Below, one piece after another: positions 12,853 to 26,100 of a stretch of DNA of 64,000 nucleotides; the first letter of the stretch is position 1, and every line of letters begins with the position of its first letter. The DNA is taken from contig OZ026629.1 of NCBI GenBank assembly GCA_964020975.1, forward strand, positions 46,521,351 through 46,585,350. The letters are read 5' to 3'. The translations under genes were made by a program, and so were the position numbers. This DNA comes from Hermodice carunculata (Eukaryota > Annelida > Polychaeta > Eunicida > Amphinomidae). The notes beneath the pieces were generated by a model, which did no database searches, was not told where the DNA came from, and worked only from the letters and a program-made list of their open reading frames with translations.

Positions 12853-15800
12853 CTGAAAGAAAAAGAAGTTGATACAGTATTTAGTGATACATACATCAGA
12901 ACATACTGAGTTTCTTTTCACTTGTTGATTCTGGAAATATCAAAGTGTATGTTAAGGCTATTATCGACTTCTTCTCCAGAACCGTCACAGAGATTGTTCT
13001 GACACTTAGTAGGTATGTAGCTAGTGGGCGGGGTAAACAAAGTTGGTCACATAGTAGTGATACTATAGATCCCTGATTTTAACAAAATTTTCAATTTGGG
13101 TACCTATCGGTTAATGCGTGCAGTCCTATTGATTATGATGTCAATCAATGGGGGTTGCAATGGAAATTCAAAATTTAGACTTCTTCTCCAAAACTATCAA
13201 CCAGATTCATCTGAAACTTGGTAAGGGTGTACCTTGGGTGGGTCTCTACCAACAAAATTCAAATGGTCATGCTCCAGTGATTTCATATTTTTTATGATTT
13301 TTTTCCTTTTATTGTTTGGCAATTTTTGGCAAAATCCTAAAAAATCATTTTCTCTGAAACTGCTCAGCCAATTGCTTTGAAATTGTGAAGGGATGCTTCT
13401 GGGGACCCATCCTCTCCCCCCCCCCCCCCCCCCCCCCCATGACTTTAATTTGTTCCACAGGTGGTGCTGCAATTAATTATCTCTATTTTTCAAGGAAATT
13501 TTGTTTTTGTTTTTTTATCCAAAATGTTACTCAGATTGTTCTGAAACTTAGTTGAAATGTAGCTTGAGAGAGATTTAATCAAATTTGTTCATTAGGTGGT
13601 GACACTGTATCCCTGATTTTTAACAAATTTTCCATTTTAGGTACTTTCAGGTACTTGTCAGTTAATGCATGCATACCTATCAATTACCATGGAAGTCAAT
13701 GGAGAATGCAATGGAAACTCCAAGTTTTACTTCCTCTCCAAAATCCTCATTCCTTAGACTAGAGTGCAACTTATGGGTTGAAAGTCAAGGTCAGCTGAAG
13801 ATGGACTGTTTATACAGCTCTTTGATTATGAGCTTGTTTTGTTCTTGGTTTTGTAGTCTTTTTTTGGGGGGGGGGGGATTTTTTTTGTTTTTTGTTTTTT
13901 TGACACAGGAAGACATTAGCAAATCTTTCTTCTTTAAAAATAGCATTTGGCTACAGTAGTGATTCCCTAATTATCAATAAAAAATGACCACATTAGAAGG
14001 GGTGAATCTCTTTGAGAGGGACTGTGCAACAAAAACTGCACAAGTTGGTGGTCTTAAAGTTGGGAACATCTTTTAGAAAGTTGGGTTCTCTTGTGGGGGG
14101 GAGGGGGAGGGGCAAAATTTTATCCACAGATGGACAGACAGATAGGCACATGGTAATACCATGGAGCTACTATAGTAGCTCCATGGTAATACAGTCCACC
14201 TGGAAACTTCATTTGCAGGAGGTATAACTGGTTGCAAACATGTTTAGTTTAATGAAGCATCACATGAATGACAATATGGAAGGTCTTTCTGTACAGTAAA
14301 ACCTCTCTAACCGAACACCTCCGTATACCGAACACCTCTCTATACTGAACACCATTTCTCGGTCCCAATTATGTGCTTCCAATGTAAGCACACCTCCCTA
14401 TACCGAACACCTCACTTTACCGAACACTTTTTTCTGGTCCCAAGGGTGTTCGGTATAGGGAGGTTTTACTGTATTTTCAAGGCTATCTATCAATGATTTC
14501 TTCTGCACCATATGTATACATTGGATTTGAAATGCATCAGTTGAAGTTCACTCAAGTCTTGTCCCATAAGGAAAATGGTTGAGAACAACCTGTTGATTGG
14601 ATTATATCACCATTCTGACCTGGTTGAGTGATGAAGCCCTTCACATCATCCCACACTTGCATCTGCTCGGGAGTAATGGTGAATGTAAACAGCAGGTTGG
14701 CTCCTATCCAGATGGGCTGACACTGGAAGCCCACAAGCTGTAGCTGTGGCATTGGTACCGTGGCATTCTCCCAGGAGATGTATACCTGGATCACCTGTCA
14801 AGAAGGCATTAAAGGTAATAGAGTGAATTCAACTTTGTGCCACCAAGTGACCATATGACATATTACTTTCAAATTAATGTTATGTTGAATTACCCATTGT
14901 AACTTCTGTAGTCAATGACAACATACCTATCATTTGGTGTTCTATGCATGTGCTCCACCCATACAGCACTGATGAACTATTCAGAGCTATACTGAAAAAC
15001 TGAGTTTGGTGACCTTTTTGAGTCTAATTTTGGACCAAACTATGTTAACATGTATTTTACACAAATTTGAGCAAAAAAATAGTGGTCATTTTTTTTAAAA
15101 TCAAAGCTTAATACAATGATGTGTTTTGACATCACTCATCTTTTTGCATGTTACTCCACCTCTAATGAGAGACCACCTGTTTTATGGGATCTTTTTTGGA
15201 CTTGTCTCTAAGGTGCTCTCTCAACATAGAAATCATTGTATTCAGTTCTATGATAACACTAACTGTAGTCGGAATGTGCAGAGATTGAGGCTGTGACATT
15301 GTAAAGATATATGTAATTGTAAAAGCTTGCCATGCATGACAAAAATATATGCATACAGCAAAAACTGTTTACTATTTCATAAACATTTTCCAGAGAAACT
15401 CACTTGTCTAATGTGTATGATAATGCTTTGCCTACACAAAAGTTGTCCACTATTCAGATTATCACATTTAGTTATTGATATTACTAAATTGCTTTTTTTG
15501 TATGTGGTCACTTGTGTCAGGCCAAAACATGTACATCCATAACTATAAATCAAAAGCTTTACCGGCTTATATTAAATCTGCACATCTGACAATTCTGTTT
15601 TAACCCAAAGGGGACTAGATACAGTTCATATCTTGTTTTAAGTATCCAAATTTCTAAATTCTGAAATGCCACTTTACCTCTTTTGCACCATATGGCCCAG
15701 CATTAGCCACACCCACTGTCACTGTGACAGATTCTCCTGCCTTGACAGTGCTTGGCTTGATATCCAGATAGTAGTATTTGAATTGTGTGTATGACAGTCC

Positions 15801-18800
15801 GTACCCAAAGGGGTAGAGAGGGTCTCCAGGTCCTCTGAAGTACCTGTAGGTCCTGCCCTCCATGGAGTAGTTTGTCATGGGAGGTACCTTCAAGAAAAAA
15901 ACTGGTGCTTCACAAAGACTAGCAAAAACTGAGCAAGATAACACCAGTTATTAATCCTTTCCTCATTAAACCAGCCACAATTGGCTGGTGGTCAAATGCC
16001 ATCTGCTACAATGTTTTCAACTAATTTCAGCACAAATGAAGAACAGTAGGAATGAGAATTATGTGTGTGTCCCACATATATTAAGATGACTTTCCTTAAG
16101 GCAACAAAATTCCTTGGTGTGTGATGGGAGCTAAAGCACCCAATTCATGCCAAGGACAGCAGTTGACACAGTGACCTGCATCCTCATTCAAGGGAGAAAG
16201 ACCTGAAACGCTACCAAAATTTCCACTCTACATCTTCACAAAAGCACCTCATGGTAATTGGGTACGGTTACCTGATCCATGTTTGCAGGCCAGGTGTTGG
16301 GAAGGCGGCCTGATGGGACGGCCCCATTGCTGGCTGTCAGTACTTGATACAGGGCATCCCCTGTAGCCTGGGCTGGGTAAAAACACTCTATGATGGCATG
16401 GACATTGGCGCTTGTCTTGGCCCATGAGATGTCCACAGGTCCACCATTGAAGAGCAGTAAGATCACTGGGGCATTATGTGCTGAAAGCAACCAGAACATA
16501 TATGTAGAAATGTCTGCTTCAATACATTATGCTGGCAGTACCATTGGCAGGCACTGACAAAAAAATCAACACCACTTGGATAATCATGTAAAGATGCAAT
16601 CATTGCAATGCAGTAAATATCACTTAAAACAACTGCCACTAATTCAAACTTTTACAATTAAGATTCCACAAAACTTTACAAGCATAATGGTGATAGCATG
16701 AATAATTATATGAAGTTTTGCACAACATCATAAATAAAATTATTTACATTTAGGTACTTCATCTTCACAGATTGTATTTCAGGCTAATATGATGGTAAAA
16801 TCCAAATACATATACAGTGGTCCCCCTCTTATACATACAAAGCCACCCCAAATGCAGCCAAAAAGTGGACTTATAAGAGGGGTCAGGAGAATATAATGGA
16901 AATACCATACTTTCTGCAAAAGAATACTGACCTTTCAAGAGGGTTGGCCTCTGGTGAGAGGGGCCTTATATGTGGGGGACCACTGTATTTCTATTATTAT
17001 TCTGATGCAGCACAATGTGAAACAGATGATGGACATCATGTTGAGCAGGTAAAGACATGCAGCACTACCATCTTTTGTTGATGCCGAGCAACTACGCAGA
17101 ATGAGAATACAATGTACACCTGTATTGAAAGTGTTTCCTGACACATACCAGTCATTGCAGCATCCTGCAGCAGCTGCAGCTGATAGCCAGGCAATGCTAA
17201 ACTGGCCCTGTCCATCTTCTCATCCTCAATATTGGTGCCTGTGGAAAGAGTTGTCCTGCTTGTATATCATGTTGCTGCATGTACATGCTGGTTTAAAAGT
17301 GATATCATCCACAAAAAATATCAATGACTGCCCATCCTTGTAATAATATCCTGGACTAAGGAGACTCTGAAAATTTTACTTCTTCCATCCATGATAGAAA
17401 CTGCCTTGGTCATCTCTGTTTTACTTGACTGTTATTTTCTCCTATCCATACAAGATCCTGTGGTCACACAAGGACTGATTTGATGAGTATCATTTGTCAA
17501 TTTTACACACAAGTACATCTTCCCTTTAAATTCCAGTATGCAGATTTAGAATGCATGTGCCACAAAGAAAAAGCTTGACAATGTATCAATTTTCTTAATG
17601 TATCAATTTACATGTATTAGTACACTAGCATGCATATACATATATGTAATGGCCATACCCCACATGAACTTCAGTTTCTCTGACAATGACATATTTTCGA
17701 TCTACATGTAACCTAGAATTTTAGATGTACCAGTCACAAACAAACTCATCAAAACATTTTCTTTGCATGCTCAAATGCTTTAAATTGACTCGCATAAAGA
17801 CCAAACCCAAGCGAAGTAAAGAATGTACAGAACGTACTCATTTTATAGCAATACATGTACACATACATTACAGGGCAAAGAAAAAAATCACAGACCTAAT
17901 CCTAGGCAGACGATGACCACATCGGCCGAAGCTGTTGCCGTCTTGACAGAGGCTGCATCATACTTGGTACACAGGTTGTCCGTGCAGCCTGCAGCATACA
18001 ATGTCCGGTCAGCAAGAGGTGCCAGGCCTTGGCGTGGGGTTTTACTGTACTTTAAGTCTACTTGGGGAGCATAGTTCCCATACAGCTGTGCAACATTGTC
18101 TGCCATTGGCCCAACTAGCTATAAAAAATGGAGAAAAAGACACTGCTCAGTGTTGCAGGTAGGATCTTTGCTCAGCGGTCGTGGTTTAAGATTGTCATGC
18201 ATTGCCACGCAAAGCAACCCTTTGTTGTTCAAAGCAACTACATGTATATTTAACCAGGTTATATCAGACTCCTGCCATAATGGGTCTCATGGTATTATGA
18301 TATAAGCTGTATATGTGACAATTAATGAAATGACTGTAGGTTACATGGATTTTGTCCTATAAACATGTAAATGAACTACAATTATTTGACAGACATGTAG
18401 ATCTTTGGTGTGACCTCCCATGATGGCCAAGGCACTGAAAAAAAAAAGAACTGTGTGTTCATAAAAACAAGTACAGGAGGCAATGATATTAACTTGTCTT
18501 GCTCGGCCCTCAACGTGTTACAAGGCTATGCTTCCACAATTATGGCATACTAGCAGGGCATGAAACTTTAGCAACCACAAATAATTCAATTTGTACCACA
18601 CAAATACATGTACATTTAAAAATACATGTAACTTCCTGTATGTTTCTATAATATATGAATTACAGCTCTTCAGCTCATTCCCATCTCATGTTGTTGCATT
18701 TGCAAAAGTAAAAAAAAAAAATTTTTTTCATGTTTGATACATGGATCTGCCCTCTTTCTTGTCAGTTCTTTGGTGCTAGATAGGGATGTAAAGCAGGACA

Positions 18801-19324
18801 GCAGTTAATACAAATGTATCCCATTCAAAATGGTAATGTGAATGCTGAAACCTGAAAATTGACTGCTAAATTTACATATAGCTCTATGTAGGAGACAAAT
18901 TTGACCCTTGCTGTGCACACATGTAAAGACATATATCATCACAACCCAAAGTCTAGATTTTATGCACAGCATCACTGTTGACCCTTGTAACTATGCACAG
19001 CATCAATGTTGGCCTGTGTAACTGTGGAATATCAAAGGTATCTTGGCTGCAAATGCAAAGGGGATCTCCTGGAAAGATTACAAATTGAACAAATTTAATT
19101 CCATAAATGATTTTAAAACATTTTTCTACTGTACCATACATGTATTGGAAGCATGTAAAACTAAATAACTTGCAATTGTGGGCCTAAATTATATGGATTA
19201 AGTTAATTAACCCTGATACATGTATGTTTCTTTATGTTGTTAAAGTAATAAATTTGAATAGTGAAATTCCAAATGAAAATCATTACTTTTATTTACATTT
19301 CCTCTTTTTTTAAAGCATATTAAT

Positions 19325-19357
<33 letters not shown>

Positions 19358-22300
19358 GACAACAAATAAGGTGTGTTGAAAAATAATCCATGGCAGTGCT
19401 GGCACTTTCTACACTTGACTATTCAGCAGTGTTATGTAGCAAGTTGAACATAAATGGTGTGGCCTATGGGACTACTGTTGCTGCAGTTTGGTAGTAAATT
19501 CAGTTCCTGTGCTTTGAATAAGGAAGAACTAGAGCAAATGTAAATGAAATTATAACACAGAAACTGGGGTAAACAAGCAGGAAACCAGTCAGTGTGTACA
19601 CTTCTGGAATGCTGGATCACTTGCCAGGTGATTTTGTTAGGAGAGCCACAATACATGCAGAATAGTCTGTTGCGGTTTGGCATCAGAAGATTTATAATAA
19701 AGATGCCGCTAAAAATAGGATTGATTATGGTCAAGGCTTCTCCCTCTATAAATTCTACTAGAAGCCTATCAGTACCTGAAAACCCCTTGGCCAGGACGGA
19801 CAGACAGGAAGTTGGACAAACGCATAGATGAGGACAATACCCTTGGGTAGGCCAAGGTTACTTCTATTTGACCTGATGACAAAGCTTTGGTGCAAATGCA
19901 ATGAGCAGAGATATCATGGCAATGCCATTTTTCTTTAATGCAGCACTACTGTGACCTAAATAGGTGACCCAGTGACCTAGTTTTCACTAGGTGTCAGAGG
20001 CATCCTAGGACCAACTGTCATAAATAATTGGTGCAGCTACAATGAGAAAATTAAGATTTGATGATATCATGGTACCGCCATTTTCCTTCAATGCAGCACT
20101 GTGACCTAAATATGTGACCCAGTGACCTAGTTTTCAATAGGCTTCTGAGGCATCCTTAGGACCAACTGTCACAAGTAATTGCTGAAGCTACATTCAATCT
20201 TTTTTTTTAAGATATGTGTCAACACCGTTTTTCTTTATTGTAGTACATGTACTGTGACCTAAATATGTGACCCAGTGACCTATTTTTCGATAAGCACCTG
20301 GAGCACCTCAATGGCCCCCTGTGATGAAAATTTGGTCTCTGTAAAGTGAGTATTTTTGGAGATATGGGGTTAACAAGGCATGGACAGACAGATGTGTAGA
20401 TGATGACAATACCCCTCCGGCTTAGAAGGCCGAGGGGTAAAAATCAATGCATGCAGAGACATGGCATACAAATTTCACTTTATAAACACCAATATAAAAT
20501 GATACATTTAAAATACCATGTACCAAACTTTGTAATTTTGTCTTTAACCAAACAACAACAAGGCACTTTTTAGGGACATGCACTTTCAACCAACAGACTG
20601 AGATGCGCATGACACATGTGGGTACAACAGCATGAATTAAAACCTACCGCCAATGTGCCATACTTCTTGGTAAGGGGAAGCACAGTGTTGTTGTTCTTCA
20701 AGAGTACAAAGCTCTGAATGGCTGCCTGTACAGCCAGCTGCTGATGTGCAGTGCTCTGTACATCTTTGGTAACATTCAGCAGGCTGTAAGGGTTCATCTC
20801 AGGAGGATCAAACTCTCCAAGACGCATCCGCGTGTAGAACAGAGGTTTAACACGTTCGAGCACCGTTTGAAAAGTAATGTTCTTTTTTTGGACTGCTTCA
20901 CCCAAATTCAGGAAGTAGGAGTAGCGTCCATCCATCGACAGTTCCAGATTGACCCCAGCTTGTATAGCAAGTATTGCTGCATCTAGTGATGTATTGACAT
21001 ATTTATGGTAAGTCTCTATGAATTCGATTGCACCCATATCACTGATGAAGTAACCCTTGAAGCCAAACTCGTTACGTAAGATATCTGTCAATAGATGTGT
21101 ATTGGCACATGCTGGCACACCATTGATGCTGAAACAAAATGTCAATCCTTTGAAACCTCCTGATGCTGTAACTATTAAAGCACACAATGTATCTCTACAT
21201 TTAGTGTGGTGGCATGATGAAAACAAATATCACCTGATGAGGGAATTACCACTTGAATCTTCATATTACATATTGAACCATAACTTTGTATAAAAAAATT
21301 TCAAAATTTTATGATTGGATACAAAGTAGTTTTCTAAGTCAGTAAATGTAGTTCACTTGAGAGTTGTGTATCTCTGCTTGTAAAGTGTCACAGAGCTTTG
21401 ATATTCATCTTTTGTGTACAGATTGGTACTCCTCTGAGGTCTTGTAATTTTCACATCATAATATTAGTCACCTACATGTCATGTACATGGAAATCCAGAA
21501 GCAAATCATAACAGATGACATTTGATAGCATGACTGTTTACCACATGTAATTCATTGTTTCTTTTGATCATTCACACTTAAATCAAACGAGATTTCTTTA
21601 CGCTCACCCACCTGTTATAACTACACATGAGATTATACGAGCCTGCTTCAATACAAGTTTTGAAGTTTGGAAGATATGTAAGCCTCAGATCCCTCTCTGA
21701 TACCTACATCATATTAAATGACAATAATAAAAAAATACAGTTAAGTTCTTTTTTAAGGTACAATGTTAAAAGGTGCAATTCCTCATTGTCATTGTGTTGT
21801 AAGCTTCTTTTGCTTCATGAACACAATACCTCCCTCAAGATGTCTAAAAGGCCTTGTGCTTCATTTTAATGGCCCATCATCTTTCCAAACATGGAGAAAA
21901 TGTTATATTGTAAATCCACTTAATTTCATTGTATTTATACTTTTGCTTATGGCACAAAACCATAACAATAAAAACACAATGAAATAGTATTTAAACAAAG
22001 CTTTCAATGGAATTATACGTCAAATAGTGACATTAAAACTTTGGTTAAATGCCTGAAATGCAAAAACCACGTTAACTCATACACGTGAAAATAAGTACAT
22101 TACATGCTTGGTAACATTCTTCCTTTAAAGTCCATGTTTTATTTTATAGCAATACATGTACTGAATTATTCAGTAGTCTAGTTGATAACCTGGGCATATG
22201 GTACATCATACCTTAAGAACTAGTCACTCGCCACCTTGCTTGTCATATTCACTTTAATTTGGATCAATGCACAGAATGGCCTGTGAATGTGTGGTCATGT

Positions 22301-23137
22301 CTTTGATCGTCCCTTCAATACATAGTGTGTAATATATGCAATTCCTGTGCCATTTAGCATAAATAACTGATCTGTACTTTCTTTTTGATATGTCTGTTCT
22401 TTTATAATTTGGTTGTGACATAAGAATAGGGTGCTGAGTACACACCTGTGCATCGAAACGAAATCTAAGAATCGGTTTATCCTCTGGGCCAGAATGAACA
22501 GCGGTCACTTTGCATCCTCCACTGGCTTGAACGTAGCGAGGATGGTTCCCCTGTAGACCCTTGATATAGTTAGCTGCATATACACCACTCAAATATGGGT
22601 CTTCTCCATACACCTCCTGCAAAATATGTATACACACCAAAATGTTACTGTGTGTGTAAATTAAGAAGCATTTGTTTAGAATTTATCTTAAACACATGAT
22701 TGTAGTACTGGTCCATTTCATTTTTGTTACATGATTCATCATCACTTTTTCATCGTGTTTCAAAGAATTTTCCCCAGCAATTTTGGGGGCAGGATATGGC
22801 TGAAAAATCTCTATATAGTCCAGTGTAATTTTGGTATTCTTGGCTGAGGGGTTGCTAATTATGGGCAATTGGGCTTATCTCACCGTTATTCTGGGATAAA
22901 AAAATTAAAGACTATGTATTTTCTGGCTGTAGAATCAACATATTATCATTCATGTAAATGTTTAAATTAAAATCCATAACACAAAATATGCAAGAAGAGG
23001 TCACAATCCCTTACAATATACATGTGTATTCAACTGCAAAAGTATTCTTTTTTTTTTCTGGAGGTTAGGGCTATAAGTGTATTTTATCATCAAAAGTTGC
23101 AGGTTTCCACTGCAGGTTATCTTTGATCTTTTCCTTC

Positions 23138-23172
<35 letters not shown>

Positions 23173-26100
23173 AGTAACCAAACTTAAAATTTAATGTTTA
23201 TGTGCTTTTCGCTCTAAATTTTCTCATTAACCAGTAAGAGAAAACTTTTTTGAGGAAAAAATGATGATCAGACATATCAAGAAAACATGACCCAAGTTAT
23301 CACATTCCTGTGCATGGGCTAGGTTGATTGCACTTTCCCTGTGCCAAGGAAAACTCTGTTCAGCCTGTCTTATCATAACCAGGAAGGGATCAGAACTTGG
23401 CAGGTTATGTTCATAAGATAAATACTGAACACCTACAAGTCAGTCCCGAAAACCTTGCCTTATCATGACTGGTTTGGTACTTCTCTTTGAGCAATAAATT
23501 TTGTTATCAAGATGGCTTGTCCTTTTTGAATGACTTACATTTCCTTTGTATAGATTAGTGGCTTTATTTTTCATAAACAGCTGTATTCAACTTCCTTAAT
23601 TCTGATGTGGAGTCATGTGTAAGTATTGCTCATGCCCACAGATACATGAATGTCCAATGTAAATATCACTCTCTACATGAAAATTTCAGTAAGCATACCT
23701 CCCAGTTTATACATCCATGCATGGACCAAAAGAAAACTGGATTACCTTTAACATGTTCAACACAAAGAGCTGACTGAAGGGGTCACCATTTGCTCAAATT
23801 AGGTCATGGTGACACCAAAATCTATTCAGTTCATCTTGCCTGGTAAGATCAGCATATTGCCAAATTTGAGCAAAACACATGGAGGCATTCTATAGATATT
23901 GCAGTAATGAGAATGTGCACATCTGGACAGACAGATGGACAACCCAGAAACAGAAAGGGTCCCCCCCTCCCCCCACTGGGCAAAACCTTAAAAAAATGTC
24001 ATGTTCCAAGTGGAAAAAGTTGGACTGACAGAACAAAGCTATATTTTCATGTAACTGCATGAATTCACTGCATCACATAACTACATTAATATAACAAAGG
24101 GCTACCATGTTGTACTCATGCAGTGCATTTGTAGATTAGCATGTACATCAGACATGTACGGTTGACAGGAACAATATAATATACTTCTAGAATCAATAAA
24201 ATATTTTGATAGCAAAGTACACCATTCTAAACTTTCAATGTAGCATCATATTGTTGTAGTCATACAAACTTGATGACACTCAGAGTAATTTGTGTATAAA
24301 CTTGGTGACAGGGTCACTTGTACAAACACCTGTTAAGAGGGTAATTTCTTGAATTCAAGTCTCATGACAAGGTTATTTCTTGTATACAAACATGGTGACA
24401 GGGTAATTTCTTTTACTTAGTATACAAACTGGTGACAGGCTCACTTTTTGTATACACACCTGGTTTCGGCCCCAAAGAGGATGCCTCAAAATGTTAATGA
24501 AGGGAGCAAAGCAGCTTGTGCCATGATAATCGCTGTAGTCTCCATGACTGCTGGCATTGTTAAAACGTGCACGTGCCTCTGTACCAATAGCCTCTGCGAC
24601 TTGAAATATTAGGTCTGAACTGTAACATACATAAAAATGTGATGGGTGAATAATGCAAATTACATAAAAGTAATAAAAAAAAAAAAAACCCAAACAGCGC
24701 AAGTACCATGAATGCGAGAGCACCTGTCTGCAGTGCTGTCAAAAGACAGTCAGAAAAAAGTATCTTGGACGCTTTTTGCCTGACCAGTTACCCCACAACC
24801 TGGGCCCACCAGAGGATGACCCAAGACTGCTGTGTTTATTTTCACCTTGGCATATCAACAGACCCCTGTAACATTTAAAAACATATAAGAAAAAATCAGA
24901 GGGCTGCGTGAGCAGCCCATGCGCAGCCCAGCACCACCTGGTAAACAAATCAGAAGAACTAGGAGTGTTCCTGTGTGATATCAAAGCAATTGGGTGAGCG
25001 TTGTTAGGATAGATTTTTTAAGATTTGCCCCCCCCCCCCCAAAAAAAAAAAAAAATTCACTGAGGCATGATCAGTTGAACAAATTTGGTACAGACCCACC
25101 CAAACTACATTGCCACCAAGTTTGAAGTCAATCTGGTGGACAGTTTCAGAGAAGAAGTTGAAAATATGAATTAGCATTAGAATGCCCATCAACTTGCATG
25201 TATACTTCATCAGGAAAGAGGCATTTAGTGATAAGTACCTGAATTGAAAAAAAAATCGTTAAAATCAGGAATCCATAGCAGTACTACCAGGTGAACAACT
25301 TTGTTTGACCGTTTCACAAGGAATATATCCACCAAGTTTCAGCTTAATCTGAGTGATGGTTCTGGAGAAGCTGTCGAGAATAGCAAAAAGACCCCCCAAA
25401 AATCATAAAAAATATAAAAAATATGCAGTGCCACCGGATGAGCAAAATAAAAAACTAGGAGTCTCTAGGAGTGTTTCTGTGAGGTATCAAAGCAATTGGG
25501 TGAGTGGTTTCAGAGAAGTTTTTTAAAGATTTGCCCCCAAATTCCCCCAAAATTAATAAAAAATAAAAAAAATCACTGAAGCGTGACCATTTGAACAAAG
25601 TTGGTAGAGACCCACCCAAGGTGCATTAATGCCACCAAGCTTGAAGTTTATCTGGTTGACATTTCAGAGAAATCGAAAATGTGAATAAGCATTAGAATAC
25701 CCATTGACTTACATAGTAATCAATGGGAAAGGTGCATTTACCAATAAGTACCTAAATTGATAAAATCATTAAAAATCAGGACTTCACAGCATTGCTATTC
25801 AGTGAACAGCTTTGTTTGACCCTTTCTCAAAGAACATATCCAGAAAGTTTCAGCTTAATCTGAGTGATGGTTCTGGAGAAGAAGTCTAAAATAACGAAAA
25901 CACACAAAAAATCATAAAAAAAGACAAAAATTGAAGCACCACCTAGTGAATAAATTAACAACTGCAAGTCCCTAGGAATGTTCCTATGTGATACCAAAGG
26001 AATTGGGCTAGTGCCAATTCATAAGAAATAAATAAGATCACTGGAGCATGACCATTTGGGCAACTTGGTGGAGACCCACCCAAGGTACATTGCCACCAAG

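Larger units (their letters stand above)
12853..14619 (-). other. Intron 10 of GH3 copy A
   Basis: Holds a reverse-oriented family H1 fragment, a poly-C tract, a 30-bp palindrome and a TA-flanked MITE, each listed separately. Confidence 0.85.

Noticed and set aside
14552-14619. Reading exon 10 of GH3 copy A straight through to a stop at 14552 (and copy B to 38261)
   Set aside because: The ends would be unrelated in the two copies. Splicing at CCAG|GTCAG to exon 11 restores the conserved GGQQP...GSFQIVA tail in both.
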